NCBI GenBank assembly: GCA_037013495.1
Contig: CM072801.1
Location: 12,076,501-12,140,500, forward strand
Source: Hippophae tibetana
Taxonomy: Eukaryota; Streptophyta; Magnoliopsida; Rosales; Elaeagnaceae
Length of the DNA: 64,000 nucleotides
Direction of reading: 5' to 3'
Part shown: positions 37,401-49,707 of the stretch, piece after piece
Layout: each line of letters opens with the position of its first letter
Position numbering within the stretch: the stretch's first letter is position 1
Translations under genes and position numbers: made by a program
Notes under the pieces: generated by a model
The model's database searches: none
What the model saw: only the letters and a program-made list of their open reading frames with translations
Told to the model about the DNA's origin: nothing

Positions 37401-40035
37401 TGAGTGCTTCCAAGCAAACATTCTATGTTCTGAAAATTGTAAGTGCATGGACTGTAAGAATTTTGAGGGAAGTGAAGAGAGGCAAGCACTATTCCATGGA
37501 GATCATGGAAATAACGTGGCATATATTCAACAGGCAGCAAATGCTGCCATAACTGGAGCTATTGGATCCTCTGGCTATTTATCCCCTCCAGTATCGAAGA
37601 AAAGAAAAGGCCATGAGCTTTACTTTGGAGCTACATCAAAGGATCCATCCATTCCTAGGCTTGGACAATTTCAACTGGTAAACTAGGGTTTTTAAACTAA
37701 TTGTTCATATTGACATCATGGTTTCTATAGAATTGTGTAACCAATTTTTTTCATTTGTCAGACAAAAAGATGTGATTGAAAAAATGAATATTTATGATAC
37801 TATAATGAAAAACAAATGTGTGTGTGTGTATTATCCAAGTGACTTAAATTATTCAAATGGCTACAACTTTTTTCCATGGTTGATAAAGGTAAGGCCTTTT
37901 GTAGTTCTCACAATGATATCTAGTCTCTAGTTGCAAACCTAGGAATGCACTAATACTATGATTGGATGATTTTCAGTCAAACCATCTTCGAGCTCCTTCA
38001 CCCTCTACCGTACCTTCAATTCCTGTTACTTGTGCTGGTAGCACTGCAGGATTGGGCCCTTCCAAATTTACTTACAGGTAAAGGTTTTATTTTTTGTTCT
38101 GTATTAGTTATTTTTGGTGTGGGAACACTGTTAGTATTCTTGTTCAGGACTAATTTGTATGGGATCCTTGAAGGTCCCTTTTGGCAGACATCATCCAACC
38201 ACAGGACATAAAGGAGCTTTGCTCAGTTTTAGTGGTGTTATCTGGAGAAGCTGCCAAAACCCTAGCAGGTATGTATCTATATGCAAAGCTTTATGCCTTT
38301 CATGTGCTAGGTCTCAGTTTGGTAGACACATGTTTGTTTTTCTAAGGGATTTTCTGTTTCTCTACCAATTGTGGTTCGTGATGATTGACACTAGATGATC
38401 AGTTTACCTTAGTTTAGCAATTGGTTTGCTCTGTTTCATTCTTCGAAGTTCCTGGCTAATATTGTGAATGTGTTCTTTATCAAGTTATAGTGGTAGTTGG
38501 AACGAGAATATTCAATGCTTTCAAATAGTTATTATTATGTTAGCAATTTTCAATAATGATGGTCATAGACAAAGGAAACATATTCACCCATGAAGACATG
38601 CCTCAGTAGACATTTGTGGCTGGAGATAGGATAATTGATGCTGATTGATACAGTAATTATTTTCTGGGTCACCCTCTAAATAATTAAAAAAAATGAAATT
38701 TAATAATAACCTTACATGACTGAGTGGTTCATTTCCAAACAGAGCAAAGAAATGCAGTGGAAAAGGTTGCAGAAGATCAGATAGAAACCTCCCTTGCTTC
38801 AACAACTCAAGACAGGCTGCAAAGCAAAGAATCTGACATTGAAAAAACAGTGGCTGATGATTGTTCTAGTGCGAACCAAGCTGAAGAAGCTGGCCCTGAT
38901 TATTCAAATTCAGATGGTGCTGATGCACCAAAAGGGAGACCGATGTCTCCCGAAACTCTGGCATTGATGTGTGATGAACAAGACACCATGTTCATGGCTG
39001 CTGCTTCCCCTAATGGTTTGGTACATGGCTGCAACACACCTTCTGAGTTGTCATTAGCACAAGGAATGACAGAGGTCTATGTAGAGCAAGAAAGGATTGT
39101 TTTGTCAAAATTTCGGGATTGTCTTCATAGGCTGATTGATTTAGGAGAAAGAAAAGGCAAGTTTATTTCTGAATTTTAAAAACTGTTATACAAGTAGAAT
39201 AGCATGTCATCGTTTATTTTGGAGATAATTTCCCAAAATAACACAAGTTTTTGGTTTTTTGCATAACATACCATTTTCCCCAACATGCATGTGCTATAAA
39301 AACATAACTTTTTATCAAAATCACAAATTAAAAAGATGAAGTTTAGAAAGTCCAAAATAGCATTATCTACTTAAACTTCATCTTTGATTGATCACTGGCT
39401 ACCAGTTTTTATTGATTGTTCCCTGGTTGTACTTTGACCATGACCATACTTCATGGAGACAAAGTATACTTTATTTTTCATACTTTTTTGTAATTCAAAT
39501 GATGAAGTATTTATTACATGAATTGCACCTATTTGGTGTGTGTCATTTTCAAAAAATATGTTACCTTTTATCAATTTCTTTGTTATCTTGGGAAATAGCC
39601 TTATGTTTTGCTTATAATTTTGGAAATATTAATGGTTTCATGTCGTTCATGTTTTCTATAGCTATAGGTCTATTATGATAAGACAATGTATTGATTTCTA
39701 TCAATATATCATTTGCATATTTTCATGTAATCTATCATGCTATAATGATTTATGTCTGTTTAACTATTTGTTAAGAATCAACCATGTCCTTTACAGAAAC
39801 TGAGTTTTCATCATTAGCCAGAAGCGATGCTGGAAGTCAAAACGAATATTTCAGTAATGGGACCATAAATGTAAAAAAAGAAGCTGATAATCAGCCGGCA
39901 CGTCTCACAAATGGTGTCCTGAAAGCAGCAATCAAGACATCACAGATGGGTTCCGCTGCAGTTGCAGCGCTGAGTAATGATCCTCCAAAAGTTCCTTCAC
40001 TCCCTGAAAATAGAGAGAGCATGCCAAAAGACTGA
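34474..40035 (+). CDS. TCX5: Tesmin/TSO1-like CXC-domain protein (TCX5/TCX6-like), 8 exons
   Basis: CXC (CPP) proteins bind the cell-cycle homology region of DNA and act as LIN54-type subunits of DREAM repressor complexes in the nucleus. Exons 34474-34745, 36038-36142, 36631-36808, 37318-37677, 37977-38077, 38174-38268, 38743-39156 and 39797-40035 join to 587 residues with matching phases. The ATG at 34474 gives [11 protein letters not shown]. The first CXC repeat spans the exon 2/3 junction ([19 protein letters not shown]...CDGCNC). A conserved [10 protein letters not shown] linker follows. The second repeat is in exon 4 ([20 protein letters not shown]...CKCMDCKN). The tail [16 protein letters not shown] is typical of TCX5/6; the choice between 5 and 6 is not certain. 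The last intron has a GC donor. Confidence 0.93.
39332..39385. repeat. 14 bp perfect inverted repeat in the last intron of the CXC gene
   Basis: AAAGATGAAGTTTA at 39332-39345 is mirrored by TAAACTTCATCTTT at 39372-39385, giving a hairpin with a 26 base loop. The neighbourhood (39220-39375) has MITE-like ends AGATAATTTCCCAAAATA and AGATAATGCTATTTTGG on opposite strands. Confidence 0.5.
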
Positions 40036-40882
40036 ACAAAATGGACATGAATTCAACACAACAGAATAGGCCAAGCTGCCAAGTTGTGTTGTTATTATTA
40101 TTATTATTTTTTCTGATAAGCCATTAACATGTATCCAAATTAGTTAATAAGCTTAAGATTTAATTATAGTTAAGGTGCAAATTTGGTGTAAAATGCAGAG
40201 CCTTGAAATTATGCAAGATATCAATTGGCTTGTTGGCATACTAATTGGTGTCTTAGCATTTGTTAATAGACGCTAGGATTTTATTTTTATTTTTATTTCT
40301 ATTTTTGATTAACTTTGAGTTAGGTTTTTTCTTTTAGCTTATTACGTAACACAATTTGTATACGACTGTAATTATATTGGAATGTTTTGCTATTTTTTTT
40401 TGTATTCAGTTTCATTATCTTCTCTATGGAATCTCAGTCAGATCTTGTGCAACTCTTTACATAACATTTTTTTTTTTTGACTAAAAAATAACCAATTTTT
40501 TTAAATCAATCGGCTGTCTTATAAAATAACGGGATTTTTTTAAATACGATTCTTTGAATGAAGTGCATAATAAGGTTAGACTGAGTTCTGCGATGGATAT
40601 CATTACAACTTCATCTAAATATTAGATGAAAAATTAACCGAGATTTGCTGAAAAATGAGAATTTTTGAGAAAGATGCTTCTTTTTTTCTTATAGGACATA
40701 CACTTGTGTTGTTTCATATAAGCAAATCTGGTTAATGTTGATGGTTTTAACCGAAAAGATAATACTATATATCCAATTTATTTTCTAGAAATTTTAAATG
40801 TAGTATTTGTTTGTATCAAAAAAATCTCCACTTGACTAATAACAAATCTTCATCCTTAGACTTGAACTATAACATGGGTAAT

Positions 40883-40904
40883 GCGGGATGCGGGATGCGG
40901 GATG
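40883..40904. repeat. GCGGGAT heptamer tandem repeat
   Basis: Three consecutive GCGGGAT units followed by the inverse-looking GCCCGATGGG, an isolated G+C-rich spot in AT-rich DNA. Confidence 0.8.
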
Positions 40905-41049
40905 CCCGATGGGTGTTATTCCGATAAATATATAATATGTTTATTTTTATATAAAATTACAATAAAAAATTGTTTTAAAATAATAAAATAATAAAATAAT
41001 AAAAATATGAGTATGATTTGTTTAATTTTAAAAATATTTTATTAAAAAT

Positions 41050-41055
<6 letters not shown>

Positions 41056-41093
<38 letters not shown>
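41056..41093. repeat. (TA)n microsatellite, about 19 units
   Basis: Uninterrupted alternating T and A over 38 bases. Confidence 0.95.
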
Positions 41094-41095
<2 letters not shown>

Positions 41096-43220
41096 CAATA
41101 AAAATATCATGATATTATTTATTTTTTTATAATAACATAAAATATCAATTATATATTTAATATAAATAGATTATAATTGGATAAATTAACTGCTAATATT
41201 AAACTTAATTCAATTTTAACGTAATTTGTTAATGATTTGACAAACAAGACTTATCTCGTACATTTCAAGTTAGAAATTTAAATTACATCAATTATTATGG
41301 TTTTATCTTAAAAATTCATTTTTAACATGTGTTTTATAATTGACAGTTTTACTATTAAATATTTAATCTATTTATTTAAATTTAGTTATATTAAATTTTT
41401 TTATTTGTATAAGTATATGATCAAAAATCTTAATATTTCAATAAATTATAAAAAAAATAAAAATTAAATATAATTGATAATTATTTCTATTACATATTAT
41501 TTTATTATAAAATAATAATAATATACATATTTAATAAAAAATTTGTTGTCAAAAAAGTATTTTTTATTTATTATTATACAAGAAAAGTATTATACGTGCA
41601 TAATATTTTTTAGTTCAAAAATACTAATATTTTTCCATAGGTTTAAAAGTAGTTTAAAAATTGAAAATATTTTTCATTAATTCAAACATACTTATATAAT
41701 ACATAAACTTATTAACTAACTCCAATAATAAAGACTAACTATTTAGTCATATCCTTCTTAACAGGACATTTATACTCCATTGAAAGTGTGGTGAGCCTAT
41801 AATCTTATATTAGGCATGAGTTTTCAATCCAAAAAATTACCATATTCTAACTATATACATAATTTGTTATATATAATTTTTCAATGTGAAATTTGTTTGC
41901 ATATCCAATAATTCTCTCAAATGGGAACACATTTTCTCTCATTACACACAAACCATACCTCTATATCAAAGATCAATCATTTAATTACATTCTCTTTGAT
42001 TAGGTATTCATACTTCATCGGGTGCATCAATATGATAAGAAAGAACTAAAGAGTCTATGCCAAGTTAATTATACATCGAGAATCCAATAAATCTAAAATA
42101 ATATTATAATTTTTTTAATTGTAATCTAATAGAGCTTCACCATTATTTCGAACTTGAAACACATGTGTAGTTTATATGAGTCTACTTTCTTCTCAGGGAT
42201 TGACCGTATAAACACCCGCAAATTTAACACTTTTATTGATACCACTCTTGTTATGCTTGGATTTCAATAAAAAAAATTAATTTATTAAGATAAGTGGATT
42301 ATTTTAATTATATATCAAATTTATTATTTATAAATTTTAAATATGTGGCTCATTTACACACTTAAGAAATAAATAAATGAATATTTAAATCTAAAATTAT
42401 ACTATGTAAATTCACATTAAATGTTAAAATTGTTTTTTTAATTACATAAAATAATAATCTTAAAATTTATAATAACAAAAATAACATTTTAATAATATTA
42501 AACGTTATCGAATTAGATAAAATTCAATAGAACAAGTTTAAATAAGCAAACTTCAACTTAAACGAAGTTTATTGTTAAATGTTTGGAATATATTTTTTAA
42601 TAGTAAAAATATATAAATTTAATATAAGTATAATATTTTTATAATTAAAAATTTAAAAAAATATTATAATATAATTATCTCGTAATAAAATTAAAATTAT
42701 TAAAATCAAAGTTTTTATATGTAAAAATTAGAATTTTTAAGTGACATGCATATGTCTCTTTATTTATAAGAAAATATAATGAAAATGAATAAATTGGTTT
42801 TCAAATTCACTTCATAAATCACACTACTTAAAGTTAAAATGTCACACACAAATTTTTCTTCGAAACCAAATATTGAGATTTTCTTATTGTGTCAAAATTG
42901 GCCCTTTTTAATATTTATAAATTTTCATTCCTCAGGCTAAATTTACATCCATACTAAAAACATCTTATTTAAAAAAAAAGCTATAAAAATTGAGAAATGA
43001 CTAATCAAGTAGCAGCATCGCGTATAAGTTATTTTCTCTCATTTTAAGTGATAGTTTCAATATTTAGTTAAAAAAATAAATATGAGAATACGACAGAATA
43101 GTTATGGTCGTTTCGCCGGCTCAGTTCTACACTCGAACTAGAACTAGTAAGTACCATCTCCAATAAACCCTTTCTAATTCTTGGGGAGAAGAGAAAAGTA
43201 GGAAGTAGAAGGACAGGCAA

Positions 43221-46200
43221 ATGGCATCCTTGAAGGTGGTATCTAGGTTATCGTCCCGATTGGGTTCGCTCACTCTCAAGCCTTCCAAGTGTTCGATCGC
43301 CTCCGAGATTTCTCAGCTCAAACCCACACCTTCCTCTCGGGTCACCGTTTCCACTAGACGCATCTCTCGCTCTTCAAGGTTAGATCCTCTAGTTTGTTCT
43401 CTATTTATTTTTATTTTTTTGTTATCATTTCTTCAGATTCACGTTGCTTTATTTAATTAGTGTGAAATAATTGAGCTTCTTGAAGACATTAACTAGTGGG
43501 CTTCACTCTTTATTCACTTCCTTGCAGTGTTTTTTTTCTGTTTATACCGAAACTAATTTTCACTGTATATTTTGAAGACATCACAATGTGTTTTTTTTTC
43601 TTTCCCATTTGAATTACAATTTTTTTATAGTATTATTATGTTCTGTTTCAAATAATTTTTGACGTGTGTTTGTTAGATTACCATTGGAATTGAGCTCGTT
43701 GATGCCTCTACATAGTGCAGTGGCGTCAGCAAGACTAATATCAAGTTTATCAATTGAATCTCGGAGCTGGACATTAGTTCCCCAAGGTTTGTTTTGTCTT
43801 AATCTCAAACTTCGGCCGCATGGTTGTTGCATACTTGCATATACAATATATTTGTTTTTTGGGTCGATTCTTTTTTTGCTCTTTTGGTTAATAGTTTCTT
43901 TTTGGGTTCTTTATCGGATATTTTTTTATATTAAATAGTTATTATTCACTTATGATTTAAATGAATAGAACTCAAATTATTCTGAAAAAATAATGCTATT
44001 GAAAATATAATGCTAAAAGAAACTAAAGCAGATATTAACGTATAAATATTAAAACATAAAATAAAAATACTAGAAATTTAACTAAATTTGGTATAAATAT
44101 TACTTATGTCCTCGGGCATCATTGACCATTTTTACTATCTCCAAATGAATTAACTTCAAAATTACAATTAATTGAGTAAAATTGAACCAATCAATTACCC
44201 TTACAAAAGAGAAGAAAATATACAAATTTTGGGATGTTTTAGAAGTGGAGGAGAGGGTTTTATTTATAGCTCAAAATACAACACTCATCTTCTATCCCAA
44301 TCAATGTGAGACTTTTTTCATTTGCTCACTAAGAAGCTATACAACGAATCTCCACCTTAGCAACTTAGTGATTCTTAAATGATTTCTATAATTTCTAGAT
44401 CAACAATGCCATTGCTAATTCAAATTTGCAGAATGTTAATCAAGTCCAGACAATGTTTGAACTTGATTTCCTTTATTACCTTGGTCATCATATCTACGAG
44501 ATTCTTTGTAGTATTGATCTTCTGAACTAATACTCGACCTTCTTCAATAATCTCTTGCACGAAATGGTAATAAACGTCAATGTGTTTTGTATGTGTATGA
44601 TAAAATTGGTTCTTTGTTAAATAAATTCTAGATCAGCAATGACATTGCTAATTCAAATTTGCAGAATGTTAATCAAGTCCAGACAATGTTTGAACTTGAT
44701 TTCCTTTATTACCTTGGTCATCATATCTACGAGATTCTTTGTAGTATTGATCTTCTGAACTAATACTCGACCTTCTTCAATAATCTCTCGCACGAAATGG
44801 TAATAAACGTCAATGTGTTTTGTATGTGTATGATAAAATTGGTTCTTTGTTAAATAAATAACACTCTGATTGTCACAAAACATCTTAATATGTTTTTAAC
44901 CAACTCTTAAGTCTTCAAGAAAATCTAAAACCAAATAGCTTCTTTCACAGTTTTTGTAACTGCCAAATACTCTGTCTCTGTAATAGACAAAGCAAGCAAC
45001 TGTGGACTGTAAGGTAGACTTCCAATTAATTGGTGCTCTAGCAAGAGTAAACACATAACCAGTAGTTGATCGACACTTATCTAAATCTCTTGCATAGTCG
45101 GAATCATAATATCTGATTGCACATTGATCAACAATATTATTTTGCTAAAATACTAAACCAACATCTACAGTATTTAAAATATACCGTATAATCTATTTCA
45201 CAGCCAACTAATGTCCTTTACCAGGATCATGCATGTACCTACTTACAACACCAATCGTATGTGAAATGTCAGGTCTCATACACACCATTGCATACATCAA
45301 GCTACCAACCGCATTTGCATACGGTACCTTTGCCATGTATTCTCGTTCTGCATTATTCTAGGGAGATAATTGAGCACTAAGCTTGAAATGAGGAATCAAC
45401 GGAGTACTTATAGGTTTTGTTTGTTAATTTATACCAAAACGATGTAGTACCTTCTTCAAATATTGACTCTAGGTCAAACTAAGCTTCTCCTTCTTCCTAT
45501 CTTTGCTTATCTTCATGTCAAAAATCTTCTTGGCTTCTCCCAGATCTTTCATCTCGAACTCCTAACTTAGTTGAGCCTTCAACTTCTCAATTTCTTCTTG
45601 GCTCTTCGATGCAATCAACATATCATCGACGTACAATAGGAGATAGATGAAAGACTCATCTTGTAGCTTGCGAAAATACATAATGATCATGTGTATTTCT
45701 AGTATACTTCTGCTGCAACATAAACTGATCAAATCGTTTGTACCATTGTCTCAGAGATTGTTTTAATCCATACAACGATTTGTTCAGCTTGTAAACCCAA
45801 TTCTCTTTACCAACAACAGTAAACCCTTATGACTGAGACGAATAGATTTCCTCTTCCAAGTCAACGTGTAGAAACGCGTTTTTCACATCAAGTTGAACTA
45901 ATTCCAAATCCAAATGTGCTACCAAGGCCAACAATATTCTAATGGAGGAATGTTTTACAATTAGAGAAAATAATTCATTATAATCGATTCCTTATTGCTG
46001 AATATAGCCCTTAGCCACCAACCTTGTCTTGTAGCGAACACCATTTTTATTAGGAAATAATTTTTTCTTTGCATACACCCATTTGTAGCCAATTACCTTC
46101 TTGCCTTTAGGTAGTTGTGTCAACTTCCATGTCTTATTCTTCTGAAGGGACAAAAGTTCTTTGTCCTTGGCTTCCTTCCATCTTTCAACTTTAGGGTTTT

Positions 46201-48772
46201 TGATTGCTTCTTTATATATGGAAGGAACATCATCATGCACAACTGAAAGTGCACAGGTCACTGTATTTTTAAATTGAGCAGGTAGATCTTCCATATCTTT
46301 GTATCGAGCAGGCACTTTGACATTTTGTCGTCGTGTCCTATTAGCTGTAGTTTCTTGTTGTTGTGGAGGTTATTGGGTTAAAATATTTTCTTCATCTGAT
46401 TCATCTTCTGCCAATGGAGGATCAGTTTCTGTCTTATCTCCACCAACTGGATTAACAATTCTCCTTTCAAACTCCACCTGTTTCAGAGTTTGCTGCACCT
46501 GTTGCAAAATGCCATCAATCTTCCCAATTATCTTTCTCAACAAGGCAGATTCATCAAAGGTAATATCTCAACTGAAGATTATCTTTTTCGTTTCAAGGCA
46601 CCATAGTCAATATTCCTTAGAACTAGAGGGGATCCCCAAAAAGAATAGCTTTCTTGGCTCTTTAATCCAATTTGATTATGTTACATGATAATATGCAATA
46701 GAACCAAACACATGTAAGAAATCGTAATCTTTAGCAGGTTTTCTAGACCATACCTCCATAAGTGTTTTGCCTTCAAGAGCAGACGATGGTAGATGGTTGA
46801 CAAGATAACATGCATACGTCACAGCCTCAGCCCAATACTGCTTGTGTAACTCAGCATTTGACAACATACACCGAGCCTTCTCCAGCAAAGTCTGGTTGAT
46901 ACGTTCTGCAATTCCTTTCTGTTATGGTGTTTTTCGTATAGTGAAGTGTCGCATTATCCCTTCTTCTTCACAAACTTTCATAAATTGATCGTTTGTGTAC
47001 TCAGTGTCATTTTTAGACCTCAGACGCTTGATCTTTTTACCAGTCTGAGTCTCGATCAGCTTCTTCCAGTTAAGAAAAATTATCAGCACTTCATCTGCTA
47101 CATCTGGTTTCTTTTCTTCAATGACGATGTATAGACCTTGTTGAAACAGAGCATCTAGAACTTCTTTTTGCCACATGCTAAAATGATCGGTTCTATCAAA
47201 CTTCTCCACCTTGAACCTTGCATTCATCACAATTGTTCTGACTGACGTGGATGACTGGCCTTTGTTTGAGGGAGACTTTTCTTCCATCATTTCTTCAAAT
47301 TACAACTAGCAATTATATTTCAATAGCATACAAATGTTTAGGTAGAAACCTTCGGCTTTGATACCAATTGTTGTGAAAATCGAATAAATTTTCCCTATAC
47401 TAAATAATTACTATTCATTTATGATTTAAATGAATATAACTCAAATTAGTTTAACAAAATAATGCTATTGAAAATATAATATTAAAAGAAACTAAATTAA
47501 AAAAATAAAAACACCATAAATTTAACGAGGTTCGGTATAAATATTAGCCATGTCCTCGGGATCCATTAACTACTTTCATTATCTCTAAATGGATGAACTC
47601 CAAAATTACAACTAATTGGACAAAATTGAGCTAATTAGTTGCACTTACAAAAGAGAGGAAGATATACAAAGTTTAGGATGTTTTAAAAGTGGAGGAGGAG
47701 GTTTTATTTATAACCTAAAATACAACACCCACCTTTATTCCTAATCAATGTGTGACTTTTTCAATTTGTTCACTAAGGAGCTATACAACATTGAGTGATG
47801 ATTAAGGGTCTGTTTGTTTCTGGTTTTTAGACTTATAAAAGTGCTTTTGACATTAAAAAAAGTTTTTTAACCAAATTGGGGATTTTTTCCGTAAGTATTT
47901 TAGGGGCTCATAGAACACATTTAGTGTATTACATACTTCTTGAATTCACTTGAAATCGCTTTTGACTGAAACTACTTTTAACAAAAGTAGAAGTACACAT
48001 ACCTTAAATCAGATGCTATCTTCTATAAATGGCTTATTTATTTGTTTAACTCTATAACAAGTGCATGGGGGACAATTTAACTCTATAATAAGTGCATTGG
48101 GGACCAAAAAAAATAGAAACGTTCTAAGGGAATCATGCTAGTTGCTCTTTATTGTTGCAACTTGCTTGGTTATGGCATAGTAGAAAATAATACTATTTCT
48201 CTATTTTGACATGGATGAGGTTTGCACAAATGTACTCAGAAGTAGTGCTTTGGTCGTCTATTGATCCCTTTGGATCATGGCAGGACAATGTTGGGGGAAC
48301 GTTGTTTTTACTATGCCATAAGGAGAACGTTGTTTTACTCTATTTGGATTCTTGGCTATGAGGTTATACAGATTCACTGATTTTGGTGATCTTGTGAGAT
48401 GAGTTCAATTTCATTAAAGAGATAGTCATGATCGTTTTCTTTATTTTTTAATGTTTGTGCTTATGTAGTGTGTAGATATCGATTTGTGAATGAAAACTAT
48501 GGGTGGTTTGTACTCTGAAAATTTGTCTAAAAACATATGATATAGATAGAAGATTAATTGTAGTAGTATTTCTGGTGGTATGATTTTAAACCACACTGAT
48601 TCATGCCCATGTCACACTCTGCAAGTATGCAATTTATTGAACTAGGTATTTTTTTTTAGTTAACCACTAAAGTTGGTCTTTTTAATTTTGAGTAAAATTA
48701 TGTCCAAATTCTGGCTCATGCTCAATTTTTACTCATTTTCTCGATTTTCCAGGTATTTCGATGCCTTTATGA
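43221..48772 (+). CDS. NFD6-like small organelle-targeted protein, 3 coding exons
   Basis: The product resembles the plant NUCLEAR FUSION DEFECTIVE 6-like family of small mitochondrial proteins needed for polar nuclear fusion. Coding exons 43221-43378, 43677-43786 and 48753-48772 join to 95 residues. The first exon gives a Ser/Arg/Leu-rich presequence (MASLKVVSRLSSRLG). The second gives the family core LPLELSSLMPLHSAVASARL, then SWTLVPQ. The last coding exon is only 20 bases and gives the ending GISMPL seen in this family. Phases agree across both joins. Intron 2 is about 5 kb because it holds a copia element (43903-47790). More untranslated exons may follow (donor near 48894). Confidence 0.82.
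43903..44346 (-). repeat. Copia 3' LTR
   Basis: Aligned along its length with 47369-47790, including GGTATAAATATTA, TGTCCTCGGG, GATATACAAA-like and TTTTATTTATA segments. Just beyond it (44347-44358) the complement of a purine tract AAGGTGGAGATTC precedes the LTR in element orientation. Confidence 0.85.
44394..44859 (-). repeat. 233 bp tandem duplication in the copia 3' end
   Basis: 44394-44626 and 44627-44859 are two adjacent copies with period 233 and only three differences by my reading. Each encodes the RNase H end of pol (MFCDNQSVIYLTKN... in the inner copy). The copies are far more alike than the two LTRs. Confidence 0.92.
44860..46921 (-). pseudogene. Copia integrase tail, reverse transcriptase and RNase H remnants
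   Basis: 46676-46888 holds the integrase C-terminal part (YWAEAVTYACYLVNHLPSSA). 45992-46315 holds the start of reverse transcriptase (KELLSLQKNKTWKLTQLPKG and IGYKWVYAKK). Reading on through stops gives LVQLDVKNAFLHVDLEEEIY and a broken Y-V-D catalytic region near 45625. The RNase H end near 44940-45000 lies next to the duplicated segment. Stops and shifts are frequent. Confidence 0.75.
46922..47290 (-). pseudogene. Copia gag start fused to integrase by deletion
   Basis: A 122-codon open frame starts as copia gag (FKVEKFDRTDHFSMWQKEV) and passes, near 47105, straight into integrase core sequence (KKIKRLRSKNDTEYTNDQF, with the D-x-T-E-Y catalytic region). The rest of gag, the zinc knuckle and the protease are absent. 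In the integrase part, KNDTEY keeps the aspartate of the second catalytic position. Confidence 0.75.
47354..47367 (-). other. Copia primer-binding site (initiator tRNA-Met)
   Basis: The minus strand reads TTGGTATCAAAGCC next to the 5' LTR, matching the 3' end of initiator tRNA-Met except for one base. Confidence 0.75.
47369..47790 (-). repeat. Copia 5' LTR
   Basis: Partner of 43903-44346. The inner edge TGTTGTGAAAATCG abuts the primer-binding site. Confidence 0.85.
47801..48011. mobile_element. Short MITE next to the copia 5' LTR
   Basis: The left end GATTAAGGGTCTGT and reversed right end GATTTAAGGTATGT continue as imperfect inverted repeats with a TAAAAGT core over about 45 bases. The 211 bp unit has no open frame. 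Confidence 0.45.
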
Positions 48773-49707
48773 CAGCATCTTTTGGGCAAGTTATCATGCA
48801 GCGGTTCTATTTGATGATTGTGTGGGGCTAATATCGACATTTGTTTATCCAATGACTTTGATGCTAAACATTAAGCAGCATGTCTGGTATGTTGATCTCC
48901 AGATCTCCAGTTCTTTTTAACCAATGTCGAGAAATTCTTATTTGCGCTACGAGTTCTTTGTGTCAAGGAAATCAATTATGGTACTAGAACTGAACCATGT
49001 TTAGAATTTTTTGTGTGCGTGATGTACCAGAAATTTGCCCCATTACTTTGAAGTCTAATACTTAAAATAAATTCACATGGAATGGTTGAATTTCAATGAT
49101 ACTACTACTTGTATACCATTACCTGTTAAAGCAGAAATTGCTGTTAAAAATCTCAAGGTGTATGTTAACATCGTTCTTGTTAGTGTTTTTTTTCCTAAGA
49201 ATGATAACGTTGTTAAAAAGGAAAGGAAAGTGAGGAAAAGAGAAGTATCCTTGATATATCTACATGGATCTAATTTTTATGGAGCAAATATCGCAGTAGT
49301 TTGCTAGCTATTACAGTTAAAGTACTTATGTTTAGTAATTTTTTTTGTGACAATTTAGTCCACAGTTTTGAAAAAGTAATGCCACAACCCACAAGTTCAA
49401 ATACTTAATTTTTTGTTTTTAAAATTTTTTTATTTTTTATTTTTAACTGCATTTGAAAAAGAGTTTTAACATGAATAGTTCTTTAAGCATTGTTTTAAAG
49501 TTTTTGAACTAAAACTATTAAAAAAAAAACTAATAAATCTAAGTGTTCTATCTCGAAAAGCTAGTGGATTAATATGGTCACCCACCATTAATAAATACTT
49601 GACATAATCTTCCTAGGTTCTTTTCCCTTTCTAGATGATGTCTAATTGCCCTTCTTTCTTGGGCATTCATTTTCTTTATATACCTATTTAGTATTTACTA
49701 TACAGGA
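48773..49707. other. 3' region of the NFD6-like gene and intergenic DNA
   Basis: Probable 3' untranslated sequence, possibly spliced (donor near 48894). A 76-codon frame at 49077 has no domain and is not called. Nothing else is seen. Confidence 0.4.

Larger units (their letters stand above)
40036..43220. other. AT-rich intergenic region
   Basis: The 3' flank of the CXC gene, then AT-rich DNA without genes. It holds a GCGGGAT tandem repeat (40883-40904) and a TA microsatellite. The stretch 41700-42260 has ordinary composition and a TTGATACCA near 42236 that resembles an antisense primer-binding site of an LTR element, but I find no paired LTR. The last 130 bases are the promoter/leader of the NFD6-like gene. 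Confidence 0.45.
43903..47790 (-). mobile_element. Ty1/copia LTR retrotransposon, internally deleted, in NFD6-like intron 2
   Basis: The element runs on the minus strand with a 5' LTR at 47369-47790, a primer-binding site at 47354-47367, gag, integrase, reverse transcriptase and RNase H pieces, a purine tract and a 3' LTR at 43903-44346. The order integrase before reverse transcriptase defines Ty1/copia. In element orientation the LTRs start TGTTGTATAGC and the 5' LTR ends CAACA. The frames are broken by stops. The two LTRs differ at many positions, so the insertion is old. The flanks show no clear target-site duplication. Confidence 0.9.

Noticed and set aside
42180-42290. Possible antisense primer-binding site TTGATACCACTC
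   Set aside because: No LTR pair, gag or pol could be found on either side; kept only as a note in the intergenic entry.
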